Positions 35,110-49,643 are shown, numbered from the stretch's first letter. The stretch: 64,000 bases of DNA from Pycnopodia helianthoides (GCA_032158295.1 CM063256.1:9176453-9240452), one strand, 5' to 3'. Translations and numbers: made by a program. Notes: generated from the sequence alone by a model not told the origin.

Positions 35110-35660
35110 GCTGGCTGAACAAGTTGGTTATCACAAATAATAATAATATATTAATGTACATTTATAGGGCGCACATATCCATTAAAATGCTCAAGGCGCC
35201 TACAAGAAATCTTGACAATGAAAACAAATAACCTTAAGTAACTATTTAAATGCTATGGCCATCAGATATGTTTTTAGTTGTCTCTTAAAATGATGGTATG
35301 TTAGATCATGACCCCAAGGAAGATGGTAGAGAATTCCATCGATGAGGGACTGCTGACGCAAAGGCCCAGTCCCCCCATGTTCTTTTTGTTCTGAACTCTA
35401 CCAGTTTCATCTCTGTTGATGATCGAAGGCCGACTCTTCCAGAAACAAAATGTTTGATATGACATGATAAATATTTAGGTGCTAAAACCGGACAAATACT
35501 TGTAGGTCAGCAACAGAATCTTGTATACGATTCGCTCATTGATGGGCAGCCAGTGTAATTCATTAAGTATTGGAGTGATAGAGGCCAACCATAATAATTC
35601 TATAGCAATTATAATGGACACATCTTGTATAGCACACGTTAGTGTTATTGCGACACTCAA
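35110..35660 (-). mobile_element. LINE (CR1/L2-like) C-terminal fragment
   Basis: The minus-strand reading has SITPILNELHWLPINERI then YKILLLTYKYLSG, the hallmark C-terminal region of CR1/L2-type reverse transcriptases. Further on it contains WNSLPSSLG, then a 3' end with CTTGAGCATTTTAATGG and a TTATTATTATT tail near 35140. The upstream polyprotein is missing. Confidence 0.75.
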
Positions 35661-35910
35661 TCAGTGTTGGTGTCAAGTTTACACCCAAAAGATTCAGGGC
35701 ATTCATGTAATTTGACTCGAAAAAAAAAAAAGAAAAAAAAAAAAGACTACCGGTTTCTATTCGTCGGAGATTTAGTAGGGGTGGGGATCTGGGGGTAGAC
35801 ACAACTCTGGGGGAAGTTTTTAGCCCAAACATCATAAACCGCACTCGGTTTGAACTTGGATTTTGGGCTTGTTCTTGGAGGCCAATTTAGTTTCATCTGA
35901 TAAACCGATC

Positions 35911-36252
35911 TTTAAAGGCCCTGTACACTATTGGTAAGATCGAAAAACACAATGTTCACAGATTCACACATAACTTGCATGATTTAAAATAAGTAATGGT
36001 AGAAAGGGTTCCTTAAAATATTTCTGCCTAAAATGCTATCGTTTCTGAGAAACGAGTAAAACAATAGTAATTATCGCGCGCGATAATTTGAAAAAACAGA
36101 AAACACATAATATCTCTTTTCACTATTTCCCGTGACCTCGATGACCAATTGTGCTCAAACTTTCACAGGTTTGTTTGTTCATGCATATGTTTAATCACAC
36201 AAAAGGTGGACACTGATTTTGAGCTGTTACCAAAAGTGTACAATACCTTTAA
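35911..36252. mobile_element. MITE with TTTAAAGG ends
   Basis: It starts TTTAAAGGCCCTGTACACTA and ends with the inverse complement of TTAAAGGTATTGTACACTTT. About 342 bp, non-coding. The family includes 46698-47088, 51556-51921, 51912-52263 and 63281-63632. TTAA at the ends may be the target duplication. Confidence 0.75.
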
Positions 36253-36489
36253 GTATACATATGATGTTACATTATTATTTTTTTGTTTTCATTTTCTTTC
36301 TGCTAAATCATCCTGTTGGGCAGAAATTGAAAGCATTGAGCTCGAAAAACTAGGACTTGCGAAATATCAAAATACAGTTAACGATCTTCATCACTTATCA
36401 AGATATTTGTCGAGTGTACGAGGAAGTACATGTACTATAACAAATGTGTTTGATTTTGTTATTATTATTCTTATTAATTTTTACTAACG

Positions 36490-37150
36490 GCCCTTCATCC
36501 GAAATGTCTTGATTTTGTCACTCATTTTTGTATGTATTTATTTATTATTGTTAGTTTTCTTTCTAACCCAAATTCTATTGGTTATGTGCGGGAATGTTGT
36601 TGGCATTTAATAACTATATACCTATGACAATGTCTCAGTGGTCCAAGTTGTACCGCGTTGAAGCTTATTAAGTCAAACTTGTTTATTAACAAAAAACAAC
36701 AATGTATCTCATGTGAGCCACATGATATAAACTTACAGTTTATGGATCATCTTTTAGATCTTCAGTAATTGTTTATTTCGTGCACTGACTTGACCTCATT
36801 TTCAACTTTCCTTCTGGTCCAAACCGAAAGTTGGAATTATAAAATGTTGTTGGAAACTACAGCCAATAATTATATCGTTTGCAATCTTTACATGGATTCT
36901 TTGTATAGAATCATCGTTGAGATGTACTCTTTTAGAATGTAATTAAAATGAAGTCATCTTTTAAAAAGAGCGCCGTCTAGCGAAAGGTTTAACAGAGCTG
37001 TTTTTTTTTTTTTTTTTTTTTTTACTTTGTACTTTATTATAACATTTATATCGTATATAGCCGATCGCTAAACTTAATCAATAAGGCAAGTTACCTCATC
37101 ATGACTTGATCAGGTATGGAAAACCACCAATTAAAAGTTTATTATAAGCA
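36490..37150. other. No gene recognised
   Basis: AT-rich with a poly-T run near 37003-37023. No conserved frame. Confidence 0.45.
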
Positions 37151-37630
37151 ACGGTTCATATATATATGTATATATATATAAAATGTGTAGGGTAGATGGC
37201 CTTAGCTTTCGATCCAAACCGGACCTTCGTCAGAGGCAAAAACAAGCACAAACGAAAAACATATCCATTTATAGCAAAAAAGAGAGGCAAAGAACAATGG
37301 GATGGTATCCAGAAAAAGGAGGGAAAATTATAGCCAATCAAAGTTATTAGTTTACAAACAATGGGGCGGTCAAGAACCAATCAGAGTTATGTGGTGGGGA
37401 CAAAAGGATGGTCAGTGAAAGGGAGGATTACTGGACCAGGCGGGAGACATGAAAGGACAGGATTAAGGGGCACGAGGCATCGGGTATGATGCAATTAACA
37501 ATAGGGAACAGGACCAAAGTATATACAACAATGTGAAAGGGAGGTAATTATAGAACAAGTCTGAGGAGAGAAGGGGTTATTAGGAAAAGAACAGGCCGAT
37601 CTCCAAAAAACTTATATATATATATATATA
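37150..37630 (-). mobile_element. Penelope-like retroelement fragment
   Basis: The minus strand reads GACGAAGGTCCGGTTTGGAT then CGAAAGCTAAGGCCATC next to a (TA)n tract, an arrangement known from termini of Penelope-like elements. No reverse transcriptase is visible. Assignment rests on the terminal motif. Confidence 0.45.
37201..37235 (-). ncRNA. Hammerhead ribozyme-like core (probably incomplete)
   Basis: On the minus strand: CTGACGA (37233-37227), a stem of GGTCC/GGATC (37225-37211, one G-U pair) with loop GGTTT, then GAAA (37210-37207) and a weak third stem GC-TAAG-GC. CUGANGA and GAAA are the conserved hammerhead boxes, and hammerheads are known in Penelope-like elements. The bases after the third stem (CAT) do not give a proper cleavage triplet, so activity is doubtful. 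Confidence 0.4.
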
Positions 37631-37729
37631 TATGTCAAGTAATAAATACACGGCAGTTAACGGTTGTATGGCTTCTGACTGGCACCCCCGAACAAAGATA
37701 TTGACAAAATAGGGAGACCGCCAATATAG

Positions 37730-37802
37730 GGCTAGATAGCTCAGTTGGTAGAGCGCCGGTACGTTAATCCGGAGGTCGTTGGTTCAAATCCCGCTCTAGT
37801 CA
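37730..37802 (+). tRNA. tRNA-Asn(GTT)-like sequence, copy 1
   Basis: The 73-nt sequence folds as a cloverleaf. The acceptor GGCTAGA/TCTAGTC has 7 pairs with one G-U. The D stem is GCTC/GAGC, the anticodon loop ACGTTAA, and the T arm is GTTGG/CCCGC with a mismatch. Internal promoter boxes TAGCTCAGTTGG (A) and GGTTCAAATCC (B) are intact. Position 33 is C instead of T, and the last anticodon-stem pair is T-T, so this is more likely a tRNA-derived or pseudo-tRNA sequence than a working tRNA-Asn. Confidence 0.55.
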
Positions 37803-38045
37803 ATTTTTCTTTGTTCAACCCCCATACTATTTGAAATTTACCCAGTCAGTTTCCCTTGTGGTTTATTACTTGACATTTAAATTGAAAAAGTCGCATCCCC
37901 TCAAGGTGATCCCGTGGCTGCTGCTTCCCAGGTTGTATCGTAAACTTGGGTGTGATCCCTGGCTACACGGCAGTTAACGGTTGTATGGCTTCTGACTGGC
38001 ACCCCGAACAAAGATATTGACAAAATAGGGAGACCGCCAATATAG

Positions 38046-38118
38046 GGCTAGATAGCTCAGTTGGTAGAGCGCCGGTACGTTAATCCGGAGGTCGTTGGTT
38101 CAAATCCCGCTCTAGTCA
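38046..38118 (+). tRNA. tRNA-Asn(GTT)-like sequence, copy 2
   Basis: Identical to copy 1 over the 73 nt, with the same C33 and T-T pair defects. It lies 316 bp downstream in the second unit of the array. Confidence 0.55.
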
Positions 38119-38362
38119 ATTTTTCTTTGTTCAACCCCCATACTATTTGAAATTTACCCAGTCAGTTTCCCTTGTGGTTTATTACTTGACATTTAAATTG
38201 AAAAAGTCGCATCCCCTCAAGGTGATCCCGTGGCTGCTGCTTCCCAGGTTGTATCGTAAACTTGGGTGTGATCCCTGGCTACACGGCAGTTAACGGTTGT
38301 ATGGCTTCTGACTGGCACCCCCGAACAAAGATATTGACAAAATAGGGAGACCGCCAATATAG

Positions 38363-38435
38363 GGCTAGATAGCTCAGTTGGTAGAGCGCCGGTACGTTAA
38401 TCCGGAGGTCGTTGGTTCAAATCCCGCTCTAGTCA
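38363..38435 (+). tRNA. tRNA-Asn(GTT)-like sequence, copy 3
   Basis: Identical to copies 1 and 2. It lies just upstream of the (TA)n tract that ends the array. Confidence 0.55.
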
Positions 38436-38457
38436 ATTTTTCTTTGTTCAACCCCCA

Positions 38458-41240
<2,783 letters not shown>

Positions 41241-41301
41241 TTCTCCTACAGATGTTTATTTATTCGTAAAATGATATTTCCAACCCATCCCGGATTTCCC
41301 T

Positions 41302-43029
41302 TCACAGTTTGTGATTGGCTCGTGCTGTCCACTTAAACCGCCATCTCTTACTCGTCTCTGAACGGGGCAATCTCGTACAGAATGTTGTCCACCAATCCAC
41401 TTCGGCCGTTCTCGAGGCCCCCTCAGATGGCCGAATGACTGTGTTCACGTAATCGGCCGTCGAGTCCGCTCCGGAGTAAACGGCGCCCTCGTCACTTCGA
41501 GACTGTTTCAGAGTGACCTCGCTGTAAAGCGGTGCTGTTGGGTATTCTTGGTTTGGTCCTGGAGCAACGTCGGCGTCCCCCTGGGTCGGTTGAATGGTGG
41601 TTTCATACATATTGTTTGAGAAATGCATCCCCATCGTGTCCATGGAAAAAGCGGTTGACGCCTTCCTCTTTCTTCCTCGGTTGAATGAAAAGTGTACAAA
41701 TTAGTGAGATTCTTAATTAAAGTGTTGGACTCATACATCAGTAAAAGCCACTCTGAATCACAAGCAAAGCACATACATGTCTTGTTTCTTTGAATTCAAC
41801 TAATATGTGTCATTTTTTAGAACTTACAAAAATAGGTCCCCTTTTATTTGTTGGTAGACCGGGCAATATGCTTTTCGGGCATGTAGTGGAGGCACGCTGT
41901 GGATTTTTCCTATACCCGCCTCAAAGCTCGTTACGTTTGTGCTAGTGATTTTGTGTTTTTCTGCACCGTTGAACGACTTGACCGGGTGGCTGGTTTTTGT
42001 TTATGTTGTTGTTTTTAATTTTAGGGGCTGGGTGGTTTATGAAACATCTAGCCTTAGCAAACCATTTTTGATAGGCAAGTCAAGAGTTGCACCTTTTGTT
42101 GTGTAAAGCTGAGAAACTGTGCATTATTTTTGCATGGCCTTCTGATAACGTTGTTTAATTAAGCCAGTCCGAGTAAAGTGGGCGTGGATTACGGCGGACT
42201 TAGTCTGGTTTAACCGGCAGGAAAGTTAACTTGACAGTCGTTATTATGATGGCTAATACATTACCTTTTTCTGCAGATAAATATGATGAATGCGAGGCCA
42301 ATGATCACTGCTGCTAGTGCTCCAATAACGATTCCAATAAGGCTAACTGTGCAATATAAAAAGATTAGTCTAATTTGAATAAACAGTAGAAAATAAGAAT
42401 AATATTTCGGGATATTGTGTCATTTTGAAGCGCAATGGCAAACGCGAGACGGTAGGTGGCAGTAGGTACAAACTCTTTCTTATATAAAGTTGGGTGTGTG
42501 CCTGCTCAATTTCTGTGACCAATGGGTTTACCTGCAAGTCTGCTTCCACATGGCGTCCCCAAAAGGTGTCAATAACAAAAGAGCAGGGTTCGACTTCACA
42601 TAAGTCTGGTTGAACTTTAGATTGCTTGATAAGGTACCCATTCCCCTTCCGTGTTGCCAAAGTGAACTGCATTGTCGCATCGTGTTTTGCGATGGATTTT
42701 TCTCAACTCACCTCAAGATCAATATCATTTGGTGCTGTGTAAAGTTCAGCCCATCGGTTTAAACGCCTGGTAATTTTGGTCTTGGAAGAATATCGTTATA
42801 TGCATGATTCTTACTTATTGAAGAGCCATTAGGTTTGTTTGTGTGTGTGTGTGTGTGTGTGTGTACACACAGAAGGGCATATGTGGGGTCCTGACAACAA
42901 TGGAACAATGGACCCCACAAGGTCATTTCAATAGGAACAATTGGGCCCCACAAGGGAATTCTTCAGAAAAGGGAATAATAGAACAACAATAGCAGTACCC
43001 CACAAACCGGATCCGTAAGGATGTGTGTG

Positions 43030-43060
<31 letters not shown>

Positions 43061-43403
43061 GATGTGTGTACACACAGAAGGGCATATGTGGGGTCCTGAC
43101 AACAATGGAACAATGGACCCCACAAGGTCATTTCAATAGGAACAATTGGGCCCCACAAGGGAATTCTTCAGAAAAGGGAATAATAGAACAACAATAGCAG
43201 TACCCCACAAACCGGATCCGTAAGGATGTGTGTGTGTGTGTGTGTGTGCGTGTGTGAGTTTGTAGTGACATTCAAACCGTGGACTTACAACAAAAGGGAC
43301 AATAGGTCCACGTTTGCTATCACAAAGGAAAACAATGGGGTCCACGTTTGTCAGGACAAAGAGTTGAACAAAGGAGGGTCCACGATTGCAGGTCATTACA
43401 CAC

Positions 43404-43457
<54 letters not shown>

Positions 43458-46400
43458 TGGTTTTTATGTTGTTTATATTGTTTATCACTTTTTAACTTTA
43501 TGATAAAAACAAAAAGAGGTCCAACTACATTTAACAAAACTCCCTCAAACACATCTAAAATTCACCCGGATCCAAGACCCTTGTGGGGGCCTGACCCATT
43601 TCTGGGTCAGTATGGCCCAGAGTTTGTGTAAAAATGTCCCAGAAATTGGTCTGTGACGCAGAATCCGAGTTAAGAATCCCACCTTTTAACCACTTTCCGG
43701 TTCAGCCTGACCCAGAAATGGGTCCGGACCCAGAATTCGAGTCAATCCTGACCCGGGACATTTTAGAAGGTATAGCTGTAATATCATAATACTTATACTA
43801 AAAACCTGAGAACATACAACAAAAAGTATGCTCACGTTTCGATGTTTCAAATTGATAACACAGTTCGGTAGCGATTCATGAGAGATCGCCGTGATTTGTA
43901 CCTTTATCCAAACCGAAAGTATGCTGGTCCTTTTTCGACGCTGCGTCGGTGCTCGATGGTGGCGCTCTTGTGGTTGCACGACTCATGGGAGTGGCCGTCG
44001 TCCTATCGGTTGTGGGCGCACTCGTGGTTGTCGCGGACATCGTGGTCGTTGTTGGAACCGTGGTTGGTACAATAGCTATGACATGTTGACGAGGAGAAAT
44101 AGCTATGACATGTTGACGAGGAGAAACTTAGTCGTATATATCATTTAATGTTTTGCTCATATTTGTGCGGGCGTGAAGATGTAGAGTGAGTAGCCCATTT
44201 GCACTAAATAAAATGTAAGTAGGGCTCAACGGTCACATTCATATTAAGTGACGGGTCTCATTTTCTAATGTATGTAGATATAATCCCGATGAGTATAAAA
44301 CAAGGCTCTAACCCCACCTTCAATCGGTGTAAAATATCAATTAATTTAGAGCGAATTTAGACCAATTTTGAAACATGACGTCAGTGTTTAGGGCAACTAT
44401 AATAGGGTCTGTATATTAGTGCACATGCAGAAGTTTTTCAATTGGTCAAAAGCAACGCCGTTTTCATGTAATATCGTGGAAATTCAAGGAAATGTGGTAA
44501 AATGGGGTTTGTCATCATTTCCTCGAAGATCGATTGAGTTTGAACGTTCACAGGTGTGTTACTTCTTGTGTACATGTATGTTGGTTCACACGAAATGTGA
44601 ACACCTGTCTTTGACATTTACCAATGTTGTCCAGTTGCTTTAGAATGTACTGGGCAGAGCAGCTGTGTAAAGTACTCACTTTCTTTGAGACATCACTTTG
44701 TCCTCTAGTAGATTAGTTAGTCAATATTTTTAAAATCTAAAATTGGGGGGAGTGGTTAGATCAAAATAATGGGCGGGTCAAACATGTCAGGGGGAAAAAA
44801 TTATAAATAAGTAAAAAATAAATCGAAATTGTTTTATTGGTTATTCTGAAATGCCAATTAATGTTTTTATCCACCTGCTTTTGGCTTTGGCTAAATGGAA
44901 ATAGTATCTTAGATTTTAGTTGACAATATTATTGCACATGGCAGTGTTCCAGATGGGAATATTTCCCCTGAAAATGAACTGGTATCGTTTTCATGAAATG
45001 TGGGGTGTCCGATATGAAACAGAAGAAGTCATGTTTCTTATCCTTGCCAAAGTATTGATATTATTATTTGATTTATAAGAGTAATTACCTGTACACGTTG
45101 GCACGGAGTCGTTCCAGCTGACGGTGTTTCCATTCTGGATGCATTCAATGGCAGGTGACCCATCGAGAACGTTGCCGGCATCACAGTCGAACTTCACCGT
45201 CGTTCCAAGAAACTTGTAGTTGTCTAAATTATAAGACAGCCCCGGCGGGTTGGCGACTGAGTTTGTTCCTCGGGCCGGCGGTCCTATTGCATTACTGCAT
45301 GCTCCTAGTGAAACTGACAACATACAAACAATAGTTTAAGCAGATGGTTTCTGTCTACGGAAATCAGTTTGTGCAAAGCAAAAGGCAGGTTAACTGAGAT
45401 ATATAACCAAACAGACATATGAAGCTAAACCGTGAACCACAACCATCGTGCACGTTCTATGGTAGCTCTATGGGTAGGGGTACGGGTAGATAGGGTTAGG
45501 GTTAGGGTTAGGGTTAGGGTTAGGGTTAGGGTTAGGGTTAGGGTTAGGGTTAGGGTTAGGGTTAGGGGAAGGGTTATAGGGTTAGGGTGGGGTTTAAAAA
45601 GGAAACGAAAAAAAAAGTTAGGGTTACCAGCTGAGAAACAGGGAACCAGTAGCAGCTACCATAGACCGTACATGGTTGTCGTTCGTGGTTGAGCTTCATA
45701 CGTCTTTTGGTTATATGCCTCGGTTAACTTGCCGGCTTATGATTATACAAGGTTCCTAGTTTGTGGGCGTGGTTTTTGTCCATTGCTGGCCTGAAGTGTT
45801 GCTCTCTCGTTGATTGTCTTTTGATCCTAAGTTAGGGCCTGTGATAGCAAAGAGAGGCAAACTGCGTTTTGCATGGTAGACGCAGACAAAATAATCGCGA
45901 TCTCAGACTTGAAATCAAGTCTATACGAAAAGAGAAGCGTGTGCAAATTACAGTAAAAGCAAAACAAATATGCATCTTTGAACAAAAAAGTGTAATATTT
46001 TTTGAACAACTAAAGAGATTTCAAAGCGTGTGGGCTTTCACAATGGATTTACAATGTTGGGTTACTTTTGTCTGCTGACTAGATCCATAAGCTAGACTTG
46101 ATATGAATAATAATTATTATTATAACAATACATAATTGTTGCAAACGAAAGGTGTTAATGACATATTTTAAGTGACGGAGTTAAGCATTTATATGTCATT
46201 GACTTACCTTTGTAGATTGCTATTCGCCAATCACCACCGCAAAACTGGTCCGAGTTCCCCGTACACCTGTATTTTTGGCAGGCTGACTCTTTTGCTGGCC
46301 CATGTTTTCTGTAGTTATCATTATTTCCGCAGTAGCATTCCTCTTGATATTCCAAACCAGCGTACTTATACTCGACAAGTAAATCGTCTTGGCAATATTT

Positions 46401-49400
46401 GAAACACCGCTGAACGGAGAGAGAGTTGAAATTTGTTGAGCCACCCTTGAGGGCGCGATTACCTTCATCAACAAAACATCCTAGGTGACCTGGTGCTGAT
46501 AAAACAAAATGTATGATCCACGTAATTTTGATTCATTCATTTACAAAAAGTTGTTCAAAGGTTTTAAGACTCCAGAGACCGCGATTACTGGTTTCAACAA
46601 AACACCCTCGTGACATAAACGGTACACGTTGCCTTTGTATTGGGCGGTTTGGGCTATAAAAAGCGTTTGTTATGAAATGAATATGGTTGTATAGATGTTT
46701 TAAAGACACTGGACACTATTGGTAATTGTCAAAGACCAGTCTTCTCACTTGGTGTGTCTCAACATATGGATAAAATAACAAACCTGTAAAAACATGAGCT
46801 CAATTGGTCGTCGAAGTTGCGAGATAACTATGAAAGAAAAAACACCCTTGTCACACGAGGTTGTGTGCTTTCAGATGGTTGATTTCGAGACCTCAAATTC
46901 TAATTCTGAGGTCTCGAAATCAAATTCGTGGAAAATTACTTCTTTCTCGAAAACTATGTCACTTCAGAGGGAGCCGTTTCTCACAATGTTTTATACTGTC
47001 AACCTCTCCCCATTACTCGTTACCAAGTAAAGGTTTTATGCTAATAATTATTTTGAGTAATTACTAATAGTGTCCACTGCCTTTAAAAGTAGAATATAAT
47101 GCACACAATTTTGACTCCATGAAATGGATATTTGAGTCACTCTCGTACTTTTTTGCATTTCCTTGCGTCATGACTCTATTTGATCCTTATACATCAGCTC
47201 ATTGTATCTGAAGTGAGTTTCCCCAGCTTTCGGTTTAATTTCCTACTTATTCAAGAGGTTAAGTTTGTTATATAGGTTAAGGCATACATAAATGTAAGCT
47301 CGGGTTTAGAGCTACAGATCTGTTCTACTTGGGTCCCCAGATGAACACTATTAATTAGCCACCCTTCCCTTATACATTTTACAAACCCTTCTCACAGTCC
47401 TGCCAAACTCCTATGTCCACCCAGACCACACATTCTATTACCACGGTTCCTACAAAATGACCATCATTCAGTGACCAAAATAACGATAACAAATGGTGCC
47501 CTGAAGGGACATCGCATATCGCAAATATGTGCGCAGACTTGTGAGATGTTGTGAAATTAATCGCAAATATGTGCGCAGACTTGTGCGAATATTATTTGCA
47601 GTGTCGGGGCAGATGTCGGGGTCAGAGGGCAATGTTGATGTTTTTTAATCCCCATTCAGACATGTTATTGCATGAACAACTCTTAATAAGGATATGGAAC
47701 ATTTCCAAACATCAACATTTCATGAGATTTAAAGGCAACGTGTCCCTAAGCTAACAGAAAATGTTGCAAAGAGATTTTAGGAGGAGTAGTAATGTTCATG
47801 CGGATATTTCTCTGAAACTGAGTGATCCACTCATACAGAACTTTGTAATCAACTACAATCTCCTCAACTTTGATAATGTTCATGCGGATATTTCTCTGAA
47901 ACTGAGTGATCCACTCATACAGAACTTTGTAATCAACTACAATCTCCTCAACTTTGATAATGTTCATGCGGATATTTCTCTGAAACTGAGTGATCCACTC
48001 ATACAGAACTTTTTAATCAACTAAAATCTCCTCAACTTTGATAATGTTTATGCGGATATTTCTCTGTACTGAGGGATCCACTCGTACAGAACTTTGTAAT
48101 CAACTACAATCTCCTCAACTTTGATAATGTTCATGCGGATATTTCTCTGAAACTGAGTGATCCACTCATACAGAACTTTGTAATCAACTAAAATCTCCTC
48201 AACTTTGATAATGTTTATGCGGATATTTCTCTGTACTGAGGGATCCACTCGTACAGAACTTTGTAATCAACCATACTATCCTAAACTTTGATAACGTCAT
48301 GCAGATATTTCTGTGTACTGAGTGATCCACTCATTACAAAACTTTGTAATCAGCTACAATCTCATCAACTTTGATACTGTTTATGCGGATATTTCTATGT
48401 ACCGAGGGATCCACTTCTTTGCAGAACTTTGTAACCAACTGCAATCTCCTCAACTTGGATCATGTTCATGCGGATATGTCTCTGTACTGAGGCCTTCACT
48501 CGTACAGAACTTTGTTATCAACTACAATCTCCTCAACTTGGATCATGTTCATGCGGATATTTATCTGTACCGAGGGATCCACTCGTACAGAACTTTGTAA
48601 TCAACTGCAATCTCCTCAACTTTGATAATGTTCATGCGGATATTTCTCTGTATTGAGGTATTCACTCATACATAACTTTGTAATCAACTACAATCTCCTC
48701 AACTTTAATAATGTTCATAAGTGATCCATTCGTACATAACTCTGTCTACAATCTCCTCAACTTGTTCGATACTGTTTATGTGGATATTTTTTTTGTACTG
48801 AGTGATTCACTCGTACAGATCTTTGTAATCAACTACAATCTCCTCAACTTTCATAATGTTCATAAGTGATCCATTCGTACATAACTCTGTCTACAATCTC
48901 CTCAACTTGTTCGATACTGTTCATGTGGATATTTTTTTCGGTACTGAGTGATCCACTCGTACAGAACTTTGTAATCAACTGCAATCTCCTCAACTTTGAT
49001 AATGTTCATGCGGATATTTCTCTGTATTGAGGTATTCACTCATACATAACTTTGTAATCAACTACAATCTCCTCAACTTTAATAATGTTCATAAGTGATC
49101 CATTCGTACATAACTCTGTCTACAATCTCCTCAACTTGTTCGATACTGTTCATGTGGATATTTTTTGGGTACTGAGTGATCCACTCGTACAGATCTTTGT
49201 AATCAACTTTGTAAATTGAAACTCCGATTCCCGGCGTTTACCAATTCCCCATTTCCTTCCACCATGGTCCTACATTAAGTAATTCAATGTATTATACAGG
49301 ATTGGTAAGAATGAAAAACATCATAGTTTCATTTTAGTCTGAAAGATTACTAATTTTCAAGTTCAAACTAGAAAATGTTTCTTTAATGTGTGTGAAATAT

Positions 49401-49643
49401 TACCCTCTGAAATGAAGTCAGATCATGAAAAAACTGTATCTGAAAACCCAAAACAAAAAAACACAACAGCTGATTTCGATCGTTACAACCAACATTAAGG
49501 ACAATGTGTTTACCGTTACTTTGCGCAAGCGATGACACCACAACTTGACAGAACAACATCCAGCGTATCAGATCTACACCTCCCTGCGTTAACAGATGAC
49601 TTGATCCACCCTCTCCAAACGTTCGTAACCGAAATACGCCCAT
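41302..49643 (-). CDS. Gene F: diverged WSC-CCP receptor with long introns
   Basis: Six exons join in frame to 422 aa: 49643-49514 signal peptide with a longer N-terminus (hydrophobic core WMLFCQVVVSSLAQ); 46495-46208 WSC (96 codons, 8 Cys, ECYCG); 45313-45089 CCP (75 codons, 4 Cys, W before the last Cys); 44075-43902 Thr-rich stalk (58 codons, many TT runs); 42346-42265 TM helix; 41671-41302 tail. Phases match the family. The TM is followed by CRKRKRK if the AAG|A acceptor at 41672 is used; a nearby GAG site is an alternative. Tail tyrosines: NMYETT, QEYPTAP, PLYSEV, AVYSGA and DYVNTV. Relative to A and D the C-terminal third is frameshifted, so ILYD and the terminal xIYE are lost. Introns hold most of the repeats between 42.8 and 49.2 kb. 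This is the most diverged member. Confidence 0.8.
42784..43260. repeat. Two copies of a 205-bp unit with (TG)n tracts
   Basis: ACACACAGAAGGGCATATGT begins units at about 42865 and 43070. Each holds TGGGGTCCTGACAACAATGG and CCACAAACCGGATCCGTAAG and ends in TG repeats. Located in the TM-to-stalk intron of gene F. Confidence 0.8.
43404..43456. repeat. (TG)n microsatellite
   Basis: An almost pure TG run of about 53 bp in the same intron, following a diverged GGTCCACG-rich copy of the preceding repeat (43260-43400). Confidence 0.9.
43560..43765. repeat. Dispersed GGGTCA/TGACCC-rich repeat in a gene F intron
   Basis: Contains CTGACCCATTTCTGGGTCAG, CAGCCTGACCCAGAAATGGG and CCTGACCCGGGACA, as in the copies near genes A, B and E. 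Confidence 0.6.
44480..44645. mobile_element. Partial TTTAAAGG-type MITE
   Basis: The right half of the 35911 element is recognisable: TTGAACGTTCACAGGTGTGT, GTGAACACCTGTC and ACCAATGTTGTCCAGTTGC. The left end is not identified. Confidence 0.5.
45384..45733. mobile_element. Inverted-repeat element carrying telomeric repeats
   Basis: Imperfect inverted repeats of about 85 bp, with GTTAACTGAGATATATAACC and TTCTATGGTAGCT on the left and their inverse on the right, flank a (TTAGGG)n array at 45491-45566 and GGGTTAGGG-like degenerate sequence to about 45630. It lies in the WSC-to-CCP intron of gene F. It is a non-coding, non-autonomous element. Confidence 0.75.
45491..45566. repeat. Interstitial telomeric repeat (TTAGGG)n
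   Basis: About 12-13 uninterrupted TTAGGG units. It is internal, between inverted repeats and within a gene intron, so it is not a chromosome end. Confidence 0.9.
46698..47088. mobile_element. 391-bp MITE with TTTTAAAG ends and internal palindrome
   Basis: The left end TTTTAAAGACACTGGACACT and the right end, inverted, TTTTAAAGGCAGTGGACACT match over about 28 bp. Inside, 46881-46921 is a perfect 15-bp-arm palindrome (GATTTCGAGACCTCA and its inverse). It lies in intron 1 of gene F. I recall similar elements as abundant in sea-star sequence; that is memory, not a search. Confidence 0.8.
47791..49210. repeat. 84-bp satellite array in intron 1 of gene F
   Basis: Units of 84 bp begin at AATGTTCATGCGGATATTTC (47791, 47875, 47959, 48043, 48126, 48210 and on). 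There are roughly seventeen units, with increasing divergence and indels to the right. Both strands stay open in the first units because 84 is divisible by three, so this is not evidence of coding. Confidence 0.9.

Noticed and set aside
36149..36487. 112-codon plus-strand frame
   Set aside because: It begins inside a MITE and runs into AT-rich sequence; no domain.
43133..43552. Frames with His-Thr or Val-Cys repeats
   Set aside because: They run through (TG)n tracts; no gene structure.
45491..45566. Chromosome end
   Set aside because: The TTAGGG run is short, internal, between inverted repeats and inside an intron, with sequence continuing on both sides.
45432..45692. Frame encoding Arg-Val repeats
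   Set aside because: It is translated telomeric repeat.
47761..49210. Repeat protein or CRISPR array
   Set aside because: The period of 84 makes frames stay open on both strands by arithmetic. There are no unique spacers, the units are contiguous, and the DNA is eukaryotic.
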